From: Segetibacter sp. 3557_3
GTDB taxonomy: Bacteria > Bacteroidota > Bacteroidia > Chitinophagales > Chitinophagaceae
Direction: 5' to 3'
Assembly: GCF_004354985.1 (NCBI RefSeq)
Contig: NZ_SMSK01000007.1
Coordinates: 124,001-188,000, forward strand
Length of the DNA: 64,000 nucleotides
Below are positions 33,988 to 43,332 of this stretch, one piece after another; positions within the stretch are counted from its first letter, which is position 1, and each line of letters begins with the position of its first letter. The position numbers and the translations under genes are program-made. Under the pieces are notes generated by a model, which was not told the origin of the DNA, made no database searches, and saw only the letters and a list, made by a program, of their open reading frames with translations.

Positions 33988-36900
33988 ATGAAGGATATCA
34001 GGTGTTGTTTTCTCTTGATTTTGCTGGCTGCTTTATGCCTTCCGGCTACCGCCCAGGTGGGTACCGATGTTGAATTACAAAAGCCACAGAAGTACGAAAA
34101 CCGCAAATTACGTTCTGAGAAAACCGGCGAGAAAAAGTTTACCCTACCAAGAAGGATTGCCCAAAATACCTTTACCCATTACAACTATTATTTTAATGCA
34201 AACCTGCGGCTGAACGAAGTTTTGGAGCGGGCAAAAGCTGCAAACAAAGACGATTACGCCCACCTGTTACCTTTTTACAATTATTCACTTGAAGCAACCA
34301 AAGAAGAAGCTCCCGAACTTGACTCCGTAATCTATAAGTCGACTGCCGGCATTCTGTTACACGATCTGCGAAACGACTGGATCGATAATATGTACCTGAT
34401 ACTTGCAAAAGCATACTTCTACAAAAAGGATTTCGATTCAGCAGCTTTGACCCTGCAGTACCTGAATTTTGCTTTTGCTCCAAAAGAAGACGGCGGTTAC
34501 GACATTCCAATTGGAAGTAATTCGAGCAATGAGTCGGGTGAATTTAGTATTGCGACAAAGGAGAAAGGAAACATCTTTAAAAGGGCAATCAGCCGGCCAC
34601 CTAGCCGGAATGAGAGCTTTATCTGGCAGATCCGCAACCACATTGAACTTAATGAACTTGCCGAGGCTGCTGGAATCATCGAAATTTTGCGGACTGACCC
34701 CAACTTTCCGAAACGCCTGGACACTGACCTTAACGAGGTAATGTCGTACTGGTTTTATAAGCAGCAGGTTTACGACAGTTCGGCTTATTACCTTTCCAAA
34801 GCACTTAACGAGGCGGGCAACCGCCAGGAGTATGCCCGGTGGGAGTTCCTTATAGGACAAATGTACCAGCTGGCCAACATGCCGGAACAAGCAATCGACT
34901 ACTACGCACGCTGTATAAAACACACCAATGACCCGGTGATGGATGTTTATGCCCGGCTCAACGCTATCCGCATTCATCGCGACAACGACAAAAAAGACGT
35001 ACTGCAGGAGAACATATCGGAATTGCTCAAGCTGGCGAAAAAAGACAAATATGAAAATTACCGCGACATCATCTATTATGCTGCGGCAAAAATGGAGTTG
35101 GAGCGAAAAGGTTTTGCAGCTGCAGAAGAGCATTTGCTGAAGAGTGTTAAGTATACCAACAACAACCCGGTACAACGCAGTGAGTCGTTCCTGCTACTTG
35201 CCGACATTAATTATGACCGGAAAAACTATACCAATGCTTATAACTACTATGACAGTACCGTTGTAGGCATGTTGGCCCTTGAAGAAGATAAGCAGCGGGC
35301 AACCCTTCGTAAGCCGCCATTGAAAACCATCAGCGATAACATTCTTGCGGTTTACACCCAGGATAGCCTGCAAGCCCTGGCGAAGTTGCCCGCCGAACAA
35401 CGCGAAGCGATTATCCGCAAAAAGAGCCGGCAGCTTCGCCGCGAAAGCGGCCTTAAGGAGGACGATACACAAACACAGAATAGCGCGGTTGTTCGTGAAA
35501 CCGCTGCGAACCTGTTTGCAGATGATTCAAAGTCAACAGACTTCTACTTTTATAATGCTTCTTCAAAGGCGCGGGGCTTTAGCGAGTTCAAGAGTCGTTG
35601 GGGTCAACGGCCGAATGTAGATAACTGGAGAAGGCAATCGGCAGTTAGGGTTCAGGCTAACCAGATGACCAGCGTGCCCGACATTCTGAGCCCGAACATC
35701 ACTCCCGGGGCGGGCGCACAACAGGACATTTCTTACGAAGGCCTGGCAGGTGCTGTGCCGCTTACCGAAGAAAAGCTTTCAGTTAGTAACAAAAGCGTAC
35801 GTGATGCGCTTTTCAGCACTGCACAAACCTTTCACCTTAAGCTTGAAGATTTTCCATCAGCAATCGAAGCTTACGAAGAACTGTTACGCCGGTTCCCCGA
35901 CTCGGATTATACCAGCGAATCATTATTTAGCCTGGTTTACTGTTACCGGAAAATGGGCAATGTTGAAAGATCGGATGCTTATGCAAAACAATTGCTTGCT
36001 ACCGATCCCACAGGAAAGTGGTCGCAAATGCTAAAAAATCCTGCATCCACAAAAACTGAACTGGCCACAAATCCCGCAACTAAAAAGTACGAAGAAATCT
36101 ATAACCTGTTTCTTGAAGGTTCTTTTGAAAGGGCCAAAAACGAGAAGCGGACTGCCGACAGTATCTATGGCAAAAACTACTGGACACCACAATTGTTGTA
36201 CATAGAGGCGATTTACTACATAAAACAGCGGGAAGATAGCACAGCACTTAAGTCGCTGCGAAGCCTAACAAGTATGTATCGCGGAACACCCATGGCAGAT
36301 AAGGCATTTACGATGATTGATGTACTGGGTCGCCGCCTGTACATTGAAGACTATTTAACCAAGCTGGATGTTACCCGAGCTGAAGAACGGCCGGCTGTGG
36401 CTGTAGGCAATACCAACCCACCGGTTTCGATTATCCCGGAAATCAAAATACCTGCCAGAGACTCTGTAGCGAAGACAACCACCCTCCCACCGGCTACAAA
36501 GCCTGCACAAACCATTACGAACCCGCCGGTCACCAACAATCCGCCGGTTACAAAAAACCAGCCAGTTACCAACAACCAGCCGGTTACCAACAACCCGCCG
36601 GTTGTTACAACGAAACCCCCGGCCACCGTTACCACCCCACCAACCACAACACCAACTAATCCTCCCGTAACCACGCCTGTAAAAAAGGATAGCGTTGCCC
36701 GGCCGCCAGTCGTAAACAAGAACTTTACTTTTGTTCCTTCGGATGCACACTACGTAGTGGTGCTGCTTGACAAGGTTGATGAGGTTTATGCAAGTGAGGC
36801 GAGGAATGCCTTCAACAGGTACAACCGTCAAAACCTGGGTAATCAAAAAATTGACATCACCGGGTTGCAACTTGATCCTCGTTATCATATGGTACTGCAG

Positions 36901-37104
36901 GGTCCGTTAACAGATGCCACAACGGCAATGACCTACATCGACAACGTACAACCAATTGCCGGAAGCCGTATTGTTCCGTGGTTAAGCAGGGACAAGTATA
37001 CGTTTTTACTAATCAGTGCTGCAAACCTGGAACTACTAAAAGCGAACAAAGACATGGCTGCTTACAGGCAATTACTTCAACAGGCTTTCCCCGGTAAATT
37101 TTAA
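33988..37104 (+). CDS. sprE: SprE/PorW-like TPR protein (gliding motility / type IX secretion)
   Basis: The ATG at 33988 opens a signal peptide (MKDIRCCFLLILLAALCLPATAQ). The next block, YENRKLRSEKTGEKKFTLPR, then THYNYYFNANLRLNEVLERAK and DDYAHLLPFYNYS, is the hallmark N-terminus of SprE/PorW. TPR-like helices fill about residues 120-800, including FPSAIEAYEELLRRFPDSDYTSESLFSLVYCY. Near residues 845-905 is a low-complexity Pro/Val/Thr/Asn linker with repeated NNPPVT and NNQPVT units. The last 130 residues form a SPOR-like fold (HYVVVLLDKVDEVYASEARNAFNRYN). SprE/PorW is a periplasmic or lipid-anchored T9SS component. At 1038 residues it is longer than the roughly 600-870 usual in the family. 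Confidence 0.75.
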   Translation: MKDIRCCFLLILLAALCLPATAQVGTDVELQKPQKYENRKLRSEKTGEKKFTLPRRIAQNTFTHYNYYFNANLRLNEVLERAKAANKDDYAHLLPFYNYSLEATKEEAPELDSVIYKSTAGILLHDLRNDWIDNMYLILAKAYFYKKDFDSAALTLQYLNFAFAPKEDGGYDIPIGSNSSNESGEFSIATKEKGNIFKRAISRPPSRNESFIWQIRNHIELNELAEAAGIIEILRTDPNFPKRLDTDLNEVMSYWFYKQQVYDSSAYYLSKALNEAGNRQEYARWEFLIGQMYQLANMPEQAIDYYARCIKHTNDPVMDVYARLNAIRIHRDNDKKDVLQENISELLKLAKKDKYENYRDIIYYAAAKMELERKGFAAAEEHLLKSVKYTNNNPVQRSESFLLLADINYDRKNYTNAYNYYDSTVVGMLALEEDKQRATLRKPPLKTISDNILAVYTQDSLQALAKLPAEQREAIIRKKSRQLRRESGLKEDDTQTQNSAVVRETAANLFADDSKSTDFYFYNASSKARGFSEFKSRWGQRPNVDNWRRQSAVRVQANQMTSVPDILSPNITPGAGAQQDISYEGLAGAVPLTEEKLSVSNKSVRDALFSTAQTFHLKLEDFPSAIEAYEELLRRFPDSDYTSESLFSLVYCYRKMGNVERSDAYAKQLLATDPTGKWSQMLKNPASTKTELATNPATKKYEEIYNLFLEGSFERAKNEKRTADSIYGKNYWTPQLLYIEAIYYIKQREDSTALKSLRSLTSMYRGTPMADKAFTMIDVLGRRLYIEDYLTKLDVTRAEERPAVAVGNTNPPVSIIPEIKIPARDSVAKTTTLPPATKPAQTITNPPVTNNPPVTKNQPVTNNQPVTNNPPVVTTKPPATVTTPPTTTPTNPPVTTPVKKDSVARPPVVNKNFTFVPSDAHYVVVLLDKVDEVYASEARNAFNRYNRQNLGNQKIDITGLQLDPRYHMVLQGPLTDATTAMTYIDNVQPIAGSRIVPWLSRDKYTFLLISAANLELLKANKDMAAYRQLLQQAFPGKF

Positions 37105-37241
37105 CGATTACCGCCGCAATCTGTAAGTACTTTTATAGCTTTACAGCCCTTATCTGTAACCCGGCTCTAGTGCTCAAACGGCTTCATCCAGGCCCATGAA
37201 TTCAACTGATTTTCACAGGCCTGGATCTTAAAAACTTACAA

Positions 37242-39776
37242 ATGGCAAAAAAAGTAGCCAGGAAATCTGGTATGCGCACCTCTGTTAAGATATTCTGGAG
37301 AGTGGTGCTGATTGGCTTCGCATCATTCATTTTGGTATTACTGCTCGCCAATTGGGGAATGTTTGGAAAGATGCCTTCGATCGAAGACCTTGAAAATCCC
37401 TCTGCCTCGCTTGCGAGCGAGGTAATTGCAGACGATGGAACGGTGATGGGAAAGTACCTGTTGCAGGACAGGAGCAATGCCGAATTCAAAGACATTAACA
37501 AGCACATTGTTAACGCACTGATCGCTACCGAAGATGAGCGCTTTTACAGCCATAGCGGTATTGATGCACGTTCTGTAGGCAGGGCCATCTTTAAGCTTGG
37601 CCGGGATGGTGGCGCCAGTACAATTTCGCAGCAGCTTGCTTTTAATCTTTTTAACGGCAACCGGGCACGGAACCCCTTTTCCAGGGCGATGCAGAAGTTG
37701 AAAGAATGGATCATTGCCATTAAACTTGAGCGGAACTTTACTAAAGACGAAATACTTGCCCTGTACCTGAACACCGTACCATTTGGCGACAATGTTTATG
37801 GTATTCGGAATGCCTCCCGCACATTCTTTCAAAAGGATCCTGATGTGGTTACCATAGAGGAAGCAGCTGTTCTGATTGGTATGCTTAAAGGTTCAACGCT
37901 ATATAACCCAAGAGTTAATCCCAAACTTGCCCTCGATCGCCGAAATACCGTTCTTGACCAAATGGTCAGAAACAAATTTATTGGTGATTCTGAAGCTGAA
38001 CGCCTGAAAAAACAGCCTATAGAACTGAACTACAAAAAGATGAACGAGACAGCCGGTCTCGGTCCATATTTCAGGATGGTATTGGGCGAAGAAATGAAGA
38101 AGTGGTGTAAGGAACATACCAAACCCAATGGTGATCAGTATAACCTATATCGCGATGGTTTAAAGATTTACACCACGATCAATCCAAGAATGCAGGTGTA
38201 CGCTGAGGAGGCTGTTTCGAAGCATGTAAGCTACATGCAGAAGATATTGAACTCCCAATCAAATGTCAGAAAGGGCACTGTTTGGAAGGGTTTTGAAAAT
38301 GTACTTGAAACGGCCATGCGCAACAGTGATCGGTGGAAAAACGGTAAGCGCGACGGTGTAGCAGATGCCGATCTCAAAAAGACCTTCCATAAAAAAACAA
38401 GGATGAAGATATTCGCCTGGAACAACAAACGTGAGGCGGATACCACTATGACTCCATACGACTCGATCAAATACCACCGGCAAATGCTGCAGGCTGGCTT
38501 TATGGTAATGGATCCGCTTAGCGGAGAAATTAAGGCCTGGGTTGGCGGCATTGATTTTAAAACCTTTAAGTTCGACCACGTTAATGTAAACACCAAGCGG
38601 CAGGTAGGTTCAACCATAAAACCCCTGTTGTATGCACTTGCAATTGAAGAGGCAGGCTTCAATCCAAATACGACTGTAACTGATATGCAGCAAAACTTTG
38701 GTACCTATGGCCAGGTGCCTGCAACTACAGGTACCTGTACCGGCCGGTCAATGCCGATGTCGCAGGCACTTGCATTTTCGCGGAACTGTGCATCAGCATA
38801 CATTATGAAACAGTTGGGCAATAACGGCAACGACGGACCTAAACGTTTTGTTGAGTTCCTGAAAAACTGTAACCTGCAAACCAAGATTGAACCTTACCCT
38901 GCAATCGCGTTGGGAAGTTGCGAAATATCCTTATACGAAATGATGCAGGGATACAGCATGTTCCCGGGTAGAGGTTTCAATTCAAAGCCACTGATGATCG
39001 CACGGATTGAGGACAGAAATGGCAACGTGCTTGAGAACTTTTTGCCTGCGCGCAGAAAAGAAGTGATCAGTGAAGTGACTGCTTATGAAATGGCGCTGAT
39101 GATGCAGGGCGTAATCCAGTTTGGTACAGGCCGAAGAATGAACAGCTATGGGGTATCGGGTGAGATTGCAGGTAAAACAGGTACAACAAACGATAACAGC
39201 GACGCATGGTTTATGGGCTATACACCGCAACTACTTGCGGGCGCGTGGGTAGGCTGCGACGACCGTTTTATCCGTTTCAACAGTACCGACGTTGGCCAGG
39301 GCTCCTCAGCTGCACTTCCAATCTGGGCTTATTTTTACAACAAAGCATTGAACGATAAAAGCCTGGCGCTCGACAGAAATGCCAAGTTTTCGAAACCTGA
39401 AGTAATGGACAACGATGTCATCTTCGATTACCTAAACCGTTTGCCTGCTAATAACCAGCAGTTTGGTGCTGAGGGTGAAGACGTCGGCAATGGTAATTCG
39501 GACGATTATGATATTCCTGTTGCGCCTCCGCAGGAAATTGGCGCAGAAAGCGATATTCCCGCTGAGAAAACCAAGCCGGGTACCCAACCAAAACCGGTGG
39601 ACGATCCAGCCGTGAAAAAAGAGGAGAAAACTAATGTTGTAAAGCCTGAAGAAGAAGACGATGAAAACCTTTCTCCAAGAGAAAGGCGGAAGAAAAAAAG
39701 GCAGGAGCGCCGCGAAAAAGAAAATGATGAGGCACCTGCCACCACACCAAAAGCGGTAATGCCCCGACAACGCTAA
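37242..39776 (+). CDS. mrcA: Penicillin-binding protein 1A (transglycosylase/transpeptidase)
   Basis: This 844-residue class A PBP has a short cytoplasmic tail and one transmembrane helix (about 19-37). The GT51 domain carries catalytic Glu97 in EDERFYSHSGID and GGASTISQQLAFNLF. The transpeptidase domain has Ser457-x2-Lys460 (GSTIK), Ser513-x-Asn515 (SRN) and Lys645-Thr-Gly. The tail (about 745-844) is charged and low-complexity, with EEDDENLSPRERRKKKRQERREKEND. The enzyme polymerises and crosslinks peptidoglycan at the inner membrane. It lies 137 bp after sprE on the same strand. Confidence 0.95.
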   Translation: MAKKVARKSGMRTSVKIFWRVVLIGFASFILVLLLANWGMFGKMPSIEDLENPSASLASEVIADDGTVMGKYLLQDRSNAEFKDINKHIVNALIATEDERFYSHSGIDARSVGRAIFKLGRDGGASTISQQLAFNLFNGNRARNPFSRAMQKLKEWIIAIKLERNFTKDEILALYLNTVPFGDNVYGIRNASRTFFQKDPDVVTIEEAAVLIGMLKGSTLYNPRVNPKLALDRRNTVLDQMVRNKFIGDSEAERLKKQPIELNYKKMNETAGLGPYFRMVLGEEMKKWCKEHTKPNGDQYNLYRDGLKIYTTINPRMQVYAEEAVSKHVSYMQKILNSQSNVRKGTVWKGFENVLETAMRNSDRWKNGKRDGVADADLKKTFHKKTRMKIFAWNNKREADTTMTPYDSIKYHRQMLQAGFMVMDPLSGEIKAWVGGIDFKTFKFDHVNVNTKRQVGSTIKPLLYALAIEEAGFNPNTTVTDMQQNFGTYGQVPATTGTCTGRSMPMSQALAFSRNCASAYIMKQLGNNGNDGPKRFVEFLKNCNLQTKIEPYPAIALGSCEISLYEMMQGYSMFPGRGFNSKPLMIARIEDRNGNVLENFLPARRKEVISEVTAYEMALMMQGVIQFGTGRRMNSYGVSGEIAGKTGTTNDNSDAWFMGYTPQLLAGAWVGCDDRFIRFNSTDVGQGSSAALPIWAYFYNKALNDKSLALDRNAKFSKPEVMDNDVIFDYLNRLPANNQQFGAEGEDVGNGNSDDYDIPVAPPQEIGAESDIPAEKTKPGTQPKPVDDPAVKKEEKTNVVKPEEEDDENLSPRERRKKKRQERREKENDEAPATTPKAVMPRQR

Positions 39777-39794
39777 ACAACAATCTATTTTTCG

Positions 39795-39824
39795 AAGCTG
39801 CCCCTAAACAAGGCGGCTTTTTTT
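39795..39824 (+). terminator. Intrinsic terminator of the PBP1A gene
   Basis: AAGCTGCC pairs with GGCGGCTT (one G-U) around a 9-nt loop, followed by T to 39824. It begins 18 bp after the stop. Confidence 0.82.
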
Positions 39825-39985
39825 GTACCATAGCCTGAGCAAAGTGCTGAACGGGTTTATAGCACGGTGAGCCCGGGCAAATCAGGAATGTGCACCTTTC
39901 CTGCTTTGCCGGCTACCACTTACTTGTACACGGAGAACAAAACAGGTGGTTCCATATTTGCACCTGGTGAGCATAATCATTTCAA

Positions 39986-40719
39986 ATGACGACGAGGTAC
40001 TGGGTGGGTTGTTCCGGGTTTCATTATAAGCATTGGCGCGGCTTGTTCTATCCAAAAGGGGTTCCACAAAAGAATTGGTTTGAGTTCTACCTGCAACACT
40101 TTAATACCCTGGAACTGAATGTTACCTTTTACCGGTTTCCCCGACCGGCACTAATGGAGAATTGCTACGAAAAGAGCCCGGCCGAATTTAAATTTTCGGT
40201 GAAGATGAATAAAGCCATAACCCATTACAAGCAGTTTAACGACACTGCCGGAATGATAGCAGACTTTTACGGAACCATAAAGGAAGGATTAAAAGAAAAA
40301 TTGGGATGCGTACTGTTTCAATTGCCACCAAGAACAAAGTATACCCCGGAACGACTTGATAAAATTATCAACAGCCTGGATCTTGCCTTTAACAACGTTT
40401 TGGAATTCAGGCATAACAGCTGGTGGGATGCTGATGTTTTTGCTACCATGTCGAAGCATAATGTAGGCTTTTGCGGAATGAGCCACCCGGAGTACCCCGA
40501 CAACCTTATCGCTACCACGGGAACGGCCTACTACCGCTTTCACGGTGTTCCCCTGTTATATAAGTCGGCCTATACAGAGAGGAACTCTACCGGATCGCAG
40601 AACAAACGGAGGATTTGGGAAAAGTAAAAGAAGCCTATTTCTACTTCAATAACGACATAGATGCATCAGCCATTGGCAATGCCAGGCAATTGCAGGCTTA
40701 TTTTGAAACCAGGTCGTGA
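39986..40719 (+). pseudogene. DUF72 family protein, frameshifted near the 3' end
   Basis: The first 197 codons encode a normal DUF72 protein (WVGCSGFHYKHWRGLFYPKG, YFYNTLELNVTFYRFP-like block, FKFSVKMNKAITH, VLEFRHNSWW, AYYRFHGVP). At 40574-40582 the sequence ACAGAGAGG carries an extra AG; read without it the frame continues as TEELYRIAEQTEDLGKVKEA and then YFYFNNDIDASAIGNARQLQ, the expected family C-terminus, to a TGA at 40717-40719. As written, translation goes out of frame and stops at 40627. The restored protein would be 243 residues. The DUF72 fold is TIM-barrel-like and of unknown function. This could be a real mutation or a sequencing error. Confidence 0.88.
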
Positions 40720-40730
40720 GGCGGAACAAC

Positions 40731-41324
40731 TTATTTCTTACCGCCGTTGCCGATGGGGGTTCCGAAGCCGAGCGAATAGTTGAAGTGGTTATTTGCCAGT
40801 TCTGTTATACCGGTTCTGTACTGAACCTGGGTATGAAGAAAAGTATTTTCAGCAAGTTTAACCTGTAACCCAAAGCCAAAAGGGATATAGGCACCCCAGT
40901 AAACCTTATACATCGACACCCCTGCGCCTGCACTCAGGTAAGGGGTGACCCGGTATTTATCAGAAAGCAACTTCACCAGTACATTGGCATCAGTCTCAAG
41001 AAGGAAGTTGTCGGAGCCTAAGCTTTGGCGATTTTTGAAAGTATAATCTACAATCGAAGCACCCATCGTAGCCATAAAATCAACATACTCTGTAATCCCC
41101 TGGTAGTAATTAACAGCCAGGCCAGGTCCCATTTCACTAAACTTGCTCCATTGCTTGTTTTTCAGCACTCCCGCTAATGTATTAGCCCTGATAAGGTCGG
41201 CAGTACGAAAGTCGTTTAGTATGAAGTTTACCGATAAAGTTGGTTTCTTTTTATACGATATTTCCTGGCTATTAACCGACCCGGCGAGCATCGAAATAAT
41301 TACAACAAGGGAGATCTTCCTCAT
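40731..41324 (-). CDS. Outer-membrane beta-barrel-like protein
   Basis: This 197-residue protein has a signal peptide (MRKISLVVIISMLAGSVNS) and a chain of predicted beta strands such as GPGLAVNYYQGITEYVDFMATMGA and VTPYLSAGAGVSMYKVYWGAYIPFGFGLQVKL. Strand length and the NHFNYSLGFGTPIG near the end suggest an eight-stranded OmpA-like or OmpW-like barrel. No peptidoglycan-binding domain is attached. The function is unknown. Confidence 0.75.
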   Translation of the reverse strand: MRKISLVVIISMLAGSVNSQEISYKKKPTLSVNFILNDFRTADLIRANTLAGVLKNKQWSKFSEMGPGLAVNYYQGITEYVDFMATMGASIVDYTFKNRQSLGSDNFLLETDANVLVKLLSDKYRVTPYLSAGAGVSMYKVYWGAYIPFGFGLQVKLAENTFLHTQVQYRTGITELANNHFNYSLGFGTPIGNGGKK

Positions 41325-41393
41325 AACAGTTTTTTTCGGTCGGCTTAATTCGACACCGCCGCAATATCGTAAATTTAAGTTAATGCTGATGCA

Positions 41394-41786
41394 TTAATGC
41401 TCAGTACCGGCAGGAACCACTTCTACTTTTACTTTTGCCAGTCCATCGCTAATCATTCTGATCTTTCTCGCCGCCTTTTTACTCAGATCAACTATTCTGC
41501 CTCTTTTTGCCATGCGGGGGTGCATGCGATCGATGATCCTTACAATTACAGATATGTTGTTTTGAAGATTGGTAACCCGAACCCAGGTATGAAGCTTAAA
41601 AGAATTGCTTGCTGCGGTAAGTAACCTGGTTTGAAACGACTCTCCACTGGCGGTTGGAGATCCTTCGAAGTTGTCGTTGTAAAAACTTGCAGTACCTTCT
41701 GCGTGAACGGCTGCTGTCTTAAGTTTGCCCTGTGATAATACCCTCAGGGGCAAAAGGAATAACAGAATCAAATACGTTTTAGCCAA
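41394..41786 (-). CDS. RlpA-like double-psi beta-barrel protein
   Basis: This 130-residue protein has a signal peptide (MAKTYLILLFLLPLRVLS) and a single RlpA double-psi barrel: GTASFYNDNFEGSPTASGESF, VRVTNLQNNISVIVRIIDRM, then RGRIVDLSKKAARKI. RlpA enzymes cleave peptidoglycan strands that lack stem peptides. The conserved TAAH of the family reads TAAS here, so one conserved residue is absent, while the Asp of DR is present. Activity is therefore uncertain. There is no SPOR domain. It is divergent from the VanX-like gene, 32 bp away. Confidence 0.8.
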   Translation of the reverse strand: MAKTYLILLFLLPLRVLSQGKLKTAAVHAEGTASFYNDNFEGSPTASGESFQTRLLTAASNSFKLHTWVRVTNLQNNISVIVRIIDRMHPRMAKRGRIVDLSKKAARKIRMISDGLAKVKVEVVPAGTEH

Positions 41787-41818
41787 AAGAACTGATTTTA
41801 GATGAAATAATAAAAGCC

Positions 41819-42562
41819 ATGATCGATCAAAAAAATAAATTGTTGCTACCTATTTACTGTTTGATGTCTGGCTTTATACTCTCTTGCTCCCCCAGGCCAA
41901 ATAAGGTTTTACCCAATGAATTCGGCTTGCAGGTGGCCGGCGAAGGTAAATCTTATTGTCTTACCCTCCAAACAGATAACAATAAACGTATGGTTAAGGT
42001 GAAATCGTATGTTCCGGACATTAAAACCGACTTCAAATATGCAACTTCCGACAACTTCACCCATAAAGTTCTATATCAAAACCCGGGTGCTTACTTGCGA
42101 CTTCCCGCCGCCATGGCCCTGGCTGCGGTACAAAGTGAGCTGAAACCCCAGGGGATCGGACTATTAATTTATGATGCCTATCGCCCTTACAGCGTTACCA
42201 TAGAAATGTGGCGGGTTGTACCCGACGACCGTTATGCCGCCAACCCTGCAAAAGGTAGCGGGCACAACCGGGGGGCAGCCGTGGACCTCACATTGGTCGA
42301 TCTCAAAACCGGGAAAGAGCTTGCAATGCCTACCCTGTTTGACGACTTTAGCGAAAAAGCGCACCATAACTACCTTAACTTACCGGAGAACATTATACAG
42401 AACCGCAAACTACTCAGAACGACCATGGAGAAACATGGCTTCCTGGCGCTCGATACGGAGTGGTGGCACTACTTTTTACCTGAAGCCAGTCGGAAGTATG
42501 ACTTACTTGATCTAAATTTCAGGCAGATGAAGCGAGTTGTGCGCAAAAAGTGTCGGTTGTAA
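41819..42562 (+). CDS. M15 family D-alanyl-D-alanine dipeptidase (VanX/DdpX-like) lipoprotein
   Basis: This 247-residue protein has a lipoprotein signal (FILSC, Cys23). The VanX zinc site is complete: His149 and Asp156 in SGHNRGAAVDLTL, and Glu214-x2-His217 in EWWHY. DAYRP supplies the conserved Arg122. The family cleaves D-Ala-D-Ala dipeptide in vancomycin resistance or in cell-wall recycling. No VanA or VanH gene is near, so a housekeeping role in wall turnover is more likely. Confidence 0.9.
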   Translation: MIDQKNKLLLPIYCLMSGFILSCSPRPNKVLPNEFGLQVAGEGKSYCLTLQTDNNKRMVKVKSYVPDIKTDFKYATSDNFTHKVLYQNPGAYLRLPAAMALAAVQSELKPQGIGLLIYDAYRPYSVTIEMWRVVPDDRYAANPAKGSGHNRGAAVDLTLVDLKTGKELAMPTLFDDFSEKAHHNYLNLPENIIQNRKLLRTTMEKHGFLALDTEWWHYFLPEASRKYDLLDLNFRQMKRVVRKKCRL

Positions 42563-42598
42563 GAAAATGGATGAAGTAACATAAACCATCAACCCGGA

Positions 42599-43330
42599 AT
42601 GTACGCATACCACGATCAGATTATGTCGGAGTTAGCCACGTGGCAAAAGCAAATGCAGCGGCGACCCTCGGTTTTAAATGCAGTCGCTAAAAAAGTGCAG
42701 GACCGTATTAATCGCATCATTCCCGAGAAAGTGCACGCCGCAATTACCCGTACCATAAAAGAAATGGTCCGCGGCGTATTGTTTGGTGCAAAACACACCA
42801 CCCTTAATCCTCCGGGAAACATCGGCATTGAAGAAATTGAACAAAGGGTTCAGGACCGTATTAAGTTTTACAAGCATACCGCTGCTGCTGAAGGCGGAAT
42901 AGCGGGTGCGGGGGGATTCCTGCTTGCCGTAGCAGACTTTCCCGTATTACTTGCCATTAAAATAAAGATGTTGTTTGATATTGCTGCCTTGTACGGCTTT
43001 GATGTAAACGATTACCGCGAGCGGGTGTACATCCTTCATATTTTCCAGCTTGCTTTTTCCAGCCAGCAGCACCGGCAAAAGGTTTTCGAACAAATCACTA
43101 ATTGGAAGGCTAAGCTTAATGAGATGCCAGCCGATGTACACGACTTCGACTGGCGGTCCTTTCAACAGGAATACAGGGACTATATCGATCTTGCAAAACT
43201 TGCACAATTGATACCAGGGGTTGGTGCCGTAGTTGGCGTAGTTGTAAATTACCAGCTCCTAAAGAAATTAGGCGCGACTGCAATGAATGCTTATAGAATG
43301 CGCCGGCTCGAAACAAAACAAATCGGATAA
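42599..43330 (+). CDS. EcsC family protein
   Basis: This 243-residue protein matches the EcsC family. The Gly/Ala-rich hydrophobic segment GGIAGAGGFLLAVADFPVLLAIKIKMLFDIAALYG and the later IPGVGAVVGVVVNYQLLKKLGATAMNAYRMR are its hallmarks. EcsC is often linked to ABC exporters, but no transporter is adjacent. The NYN-domain gene follows after two bases, so the two are almost surely co-transcribed. Confidence 0.85.
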   Translation: MYAYHDQIMSELATWQKQMQRRPSVLNAVAKKVQDRINRIIPEKVHAAITRTIKEMVRGVLFGAKHTTLNPPGNIGIEEIEQRVQDRIKFYKHTAAAEGGIAGAGGFLLAVADFPVLLAIKIKMLFDIAALYGFDVNDYRERVYILHIFQLAFSSQQHRQKVFEQITNWKAKLNEMPADVHDFDWRSFQQEYRDYIDLAKLAQLIPGVGAVVGVVVNYQLLKKLGATAMNAYRMRRLETKQIG

Positions 43331-43332
43331 TT

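Noticed and set aside
34438-35175. 245-codon minus-strand frame inside sprE
   Set aside because: It is antisense to a clear coding region; its composition follows from the sprE codons.
36351-36888. Minus-strand frames rich in Gly and Val across the sprE linker
   Set aside because: They mirror the Pro/Thr/Asn low-complexity codons of sprE and are not independent genes.
39432-39831. Minus-strand frames over the PBP1A tail
   Set aside because: Phe/Leu-rich translations arise from the Glu/Lys/Arg-rich tail codons on the other strand.
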